Shown in pieces: positions 14,801 to 16,251 of a DNA stretch of 16,251 nt. Under the pieces are notes generated by a model. The model was not told where the DNA came from and made no database searches. It worked only from the letters and a program-made list of their open reading frames with translations. The stretch comes from Terrisporobacter othiniensis. Its GTDB lineage: Bacteria > Bacillota > Clostridia > Peptostreptococcales > Peptostreptococcaceae. The translations under genes were made by a program, and so were the position numbers. The stretch's first letter is position 1, and every line of letters begins with the position of its first letter. Location of the stretch: positions 1-16,251 of the forward strand of contig NZ_JWHR01000010.1 of the NCBI RefSeq assembly GCF_000808015.1, given 5' to 3'.

Positions 14801-15501
14801 AAGAAAATTTAGCAAAAGCTAAGGAAGTTGATGATTTAATAAATGCATTACCAGAAAAAATAACTGAATCTGACGATGAATCTGTATTATCAGTAAAAGA
14901 AAAATACGATGCATTAACAGATGAGCAAAAAGGTTTTGTAGAAAATATTGAAAAATTAAACAATGCATTAAGTCAAATTCTAGAAAAATTTGAAAAAGAA
15001 TTAGAAGTAAATGATATAAAAACCATAGACGAAGTAGTAACAGGTAAAGGAGAAGCAGGAGCTGAGATAGAAGTTTATGTTGATGGAGTATTAATAGGAA
15101 ATGGATCAGTAAATGAAGATGGAACTTTTGAAGTTGAAATACCAGGGTTAGAAGAAGGAGAAATAGTATTAGTTAAAATGACTAAAGAGGGATACAATAC
15201 TTTAGAAGTAACTAAAACAGTTATAAAAGGTGATGAATCAACAAATCCTGGGGATGAAGACCAAGATACAGACAATGATCAAGATACAGATGAAGACCAA
15301 GACATAGACGATGATCAGAACCAAGATGGAGACATAAATGATAATGATGAGCAAAGTAATAATCAAGGCGGAAATAATAACCAAAATTCTTCGGGAAATG
15401 GAAGTAGTGTACAAACAGGAGATCCTTCATCAATTGGATATTTAGCAATGGGCTTAATAGCATTAGGTGGATTATGTTTTGTTAGAAAAAATAGAAAATA
15501 A
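11899..15501 (+). CDS. Wall-anchored multidomain surface protein: DUF4430, alpha/alpha toroid, Big_2, helical repeats, sortase-type tail
   Basis: This 1200-residue secreted protein starts with a signal peptide (cleavage likely at VYA31|D32). A DUF4430/transcobalamin C-terminal-like domain follows (about 35-182; SGWMYAVNNWFPNYG at 146-160, DGDVMRWQYT at 168-177). After a helical linker comes a prenyltransferase/squalene-cyclase-like alpha/alpha toroid (about 270-572) with repeats such as GGWALTG..DPDITAMAIQSL, GAYNSWG..NSESTAQVIVAL and GGFKH..TDAMATDQGMYAL. Next are a Big_2 domain (about 580-652), six helical repeats of 60-66 residues (about 655-1035), an Ig-like beta domain (about 1037-1110), an Asp/Gln/Asn-rich linker (1118-1165), SVQTG (1170-1174), a membrane segment and the basic tail RKNRK. 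That is a sortase-anchored architecture. The start has GGGGAG 6 nt upstream. It is transcribed alone. Corrinoid or other ligand capture at the surface is a fold-based inference; adhesion is the alternative. Confidence 0.9.
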   Translation: MKSVLKRFISVFTALILTTSAFFVKVPNVYADEKKPIGHVTVSMEKFTLGLGYIIEPVLVPIYEGDTGSKVITKLLDEKLGKGSYENTGSVDDDSGIIGQSFYLASVKDNDHREAKIPEYILKECDEPYGRDRDDWLGEFDYTFMSGWMYAVNNWFPNYGAGQYELKDGDVMRWQYTVWGYGSDLGSTFMGGGDALVNPPVKDDLTTAIATVNSNADKEKLLQNKEVKEAYDEAMKVAQDMETTEAKVKSVTKNLQASIKNYEKGKIKQTVSKAIKETGSYMLKTVPEAGFGTFSGEWTVLGLARGGIEVPEKYYKTYEDNVVEYVKSKNGKLHAAKYTEYSRLILGFSSIGLDATDVGGYSMVAPLADLNGVKRQGINGPIFALIALDTRGYDIPKAAEGKTQTTREMLIDYILNLEITQTSGELGGWALTGKVPDPDITAMAIQSLAPYYNTNEKVKAAVDRGLTQLSRLQLDNGAYNSWGTMNSESTAQVIVALTALGIDPLEDERFIKVNSETGKESNLLTGLMQFYSEGGGFKHVLNMDTDAMATDQGMYALVAYQRFLDGKSSLYDMQDQINYTLDDVELYDDETKQLEVKGAPGCELGKVTWSVEDKAVATISEDGMLTAKKVGTTKVNAKIGSKTVTATLTVKKNPAKIVMEKIDALGEITLAKEEQVKEARKAYEDLGDEFKQKVTNLNILIDAEKTIAAIKEENQKVVDEFVSKVNEIDLSGGFSQEARGYVLGLKESYDNFDSYQKALVPQATLDKLTNSLSEIDKLEVENLLAILDSIPSPATEDDLDKVTAFLAAYDAMSDSQKSKEEVKSAKAEIDKILLEIDEEKAYEQMAKELAQDVKKLETPIDREKLETAKSLVKRHKELNDRAKFYFSEDKEAVANLNKIKANIEQIATADEFDNSIRDYVIENINNKEKLEAAKAKLDKYNKLSDEVKLYVTEKEKVESLKNAISKAEENLAKAKEVDDLINALPEKITESDDESVLSVKEKYDALTDEQKGFVENIEKLNNALSQILEKFEKELEVNDIKTIDEVVTGKGEAGAEIEVYVDGVLIGNGSVNEDGTFEVEIPGLEEGEIVLVKMTKEGYNTLEVTKTVIKGDESTNPGDEDQDTDNDQDTDEDQDIDDDQNQDGDINDNDEQSNNQGGNNNQNSSGNGSSVQTGDPSSIGYLAMGLIALGGLCFVRKNRK

Positions 15502-15529
15502 GATAGTTATAAACTAATATATGTAAAGT

Positions 15530-15568
15530 AATAAGCTGAAATATAAACTTGTATTTCAGCTTATTTTA
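15530..15568 (+). terminator. Rho-independent terminator after the surface protein gene
   Basis: AATAAGCTGAAATA (15530-15543) pairs exactly with TATTTCAGCTTATT (15552-15565) around an 8-nt loop. A short T-rich tail (TTTTATA) follows, weaker than the other terminators here. It insulates the gene from the rRNA operon. Confidence 0.85.
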
Positions 15569-15721
15569 TATTACAAGCTACTTTAAATGAAAATGGCTAA
15601 ACCACGCATCGGATCAAGAAAAGTGAATTTTTTATAATCAGAATTACAACTATAGAAAATATCAAATAAGTTATATGCATATTAAACAAAGAAATAAAAA
15701 TATAAAAAATGAAAAAAACTG
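15569..15721 (+). other. A/T-rich spacer upstream of the rRNA promoters
   Basis: No gene is supported. A TATAAT at 15633-15638 lacks a -35. Phased A-runs between about 15689 and 15720 (AAATAAAAATATAAAAAATGAAAAAAAC) lie just upstream of the first rRNA promoter, where an UP element or curved DNA would be expected. Confidence 0.5.
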
Positions 15722-15750
15722 TTGACCAATATCTATAATGATGATATAGT
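15722..15750 (+). promoter_or_regulatory. rRNA operon promoter P1
   Basis: TTGACC (15722-15727), 17-nt spacer, TATAGT (15745-15750). It is preceded by an A-rich UP-element-like stretch. This is the distal of two tandem promoters about 86 bp apart. Confidence 0.8.
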
Positions 15751-15807
15751 TATACATGTCCTCAAGAAAGAGGCAAACACCTAGCAAACTAAAAGTTAAG
15801 AAAGGTG

Positions 15808-15836
15808 TTGACAGAAAAAAATAGCTTTGATAGAAT
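15808..15836 (+). promoter_or_regulatory. rRNA operon promoter P2
   Basis: A perfect TTGACA (15808-15813), 17-nt spacer, TAGAAT (15831-15836). Transcription from about 15843 gives a ~200-nt leader before 16S rRNA. It is the stronger match of the tandem pair. Confidence 0.85.
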
Positions 15837-15857
15837 AAAGAAGCTGAAACAAACAAA

Positions 15858-15872
15858 GAACTTTGAAAATTA
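15858..15872 (+). promoter_or_regulatory. boxA-like antitermination element in the rRNA leader
   Basis: GAACTTTGAAAATTA resembles the boxA element (core like GCTCTTTGAAAA) found shortly after rRNA promoters in Firmicutes, where NusB/NusE-type antitermination factors load. Its place just downstream of P2 fits. Confidence 0.55.
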
Positions 15873-15960
15873 AACAGTAGGTTAACAATAAATTAATTCT
15901 TTAAGAATTAAACTGAAACAACAAACAAACCAAGCCAGATATTCAGATAATGATTAGTCT

Positions 15961-16044
15961 GAGCAATGGACAACTTTTGAGCAACGGATATTTCTGAAGC
16001 AATAGTGAAGAAAGATCGTTGGCGAAATGAGCGAAAGCGAATTT

Positions 16045-16046
<2 letters not shown>
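15961..16046 (+). repeat. Repeat-bearing 3' part of the 16S leader
   Basis: Three degenerate units of about 17-18 nt start at 15961 (GAGCAATGGACAACTTTT), 15979 (GAGCAACGGATATTTCT) and 15996 (GAAGCAATAGTGAAGAAA). CGTTGGCGAAATGAGCG and AAAGCGAATTTTT then lead into 16S. The segment from 15979 matches the potA upstream spacer. GAGCGAAAGCGAA can form a small GNRA-type loop. This part is probably removed during 16S maturation. Confidence 0.6.

Positions 16047-16251
<205 letters not shown>

Noticed and set aside
15671..15856. 61-codon minus-strand frame over the rRNA promoters
   Set aside because: It overlaps both rRNA promoters, has no ribosome binding site, and reads as low-complexity Phe/Ser/Leu chance translation.
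15961..16013. CRISPR-like array in the 16S leader
   Set aside because: The units are degenerate, contiguous without spacers, and only three in number.

Overview
The window looks like chromosome of an anaerobic Gram-positive of the family Peptostreptococcaceae, with the genus Terrisporobacter as the best guess. The reasons are the strongly A+T-rich sequence with A/T-ending codons, purine-rich GGAGG-type ribosome binding sites, a clostridial gene set (potABCD, a fructose-type PTS, an [FeFe]-hydrogenase, a sortase-type surface protein), and the first ~200 bases of a 16S rRNA gene at the right edge. The V1/V2 bases of that 16S resemble Terrisporobacter from memory; no search was run. All genes seen read rightwards.

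Layout. (1) 2-88 may hold the tail of an unidentified gene, followed by an A/T-rich gap with a good sigma-A promoter at 282-310. (2) 470-4883 is a polyamine uptake operon: an XRE-cupin regulator, then potA, potB, potC and potD, ending at a strong terminator. Between the regulator and potA lies a 16S-leader-like repeat, and potC seems to lack a normal start codon behind its ribosome binding site. (3) 4989-9495 is a sugar operon: an RpiR-type regulator, a PfkB/FruK-type sugar-phosphate kinase, a fused EIIB-EIIC-EIIA fructose-family PTS permease, and a GatY/KbaY-like class II aldolase. The set fits import and cleavage of fructose or, more specifically, D-tagatose. (4) 9694-11664 is a single-gene [FeFe]-hydrogenase with its own promoter and terminator; its N-terminal third looks like a degenerate NuoF/HydB C-terminal half. 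(5) 11899-15501 encodes a 1200-residue wall-anchored protein: signal peptide, DUF4430 (transcobalamin C-terminal-like) domain, alpha/alpha toroid, Big_2 domain, six ~63-residue helical repeats, a beta domain, an acidic linker, and a sortase-type tail. (6) 15722-16251 is the start of an rRNA operon: two tandem promoters, a boxA-like element, a repeat-bearing leader and the 5' end of 16S rRNA.

Together the genes describe a fermentative cell that imports polyamines and a ketohexose, disposes of electrons as H2, and displays a large surface protein. The most interesting points are the surface protein, which carries the two folds of animal intrinsic factor/transcobalamin in reversed order; the sharing of the 16S leader sequence with an mRNA spacer; and the missing potC start codon. 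No CRISPR array, insertion sequence, phage gene or tRNA was seen.
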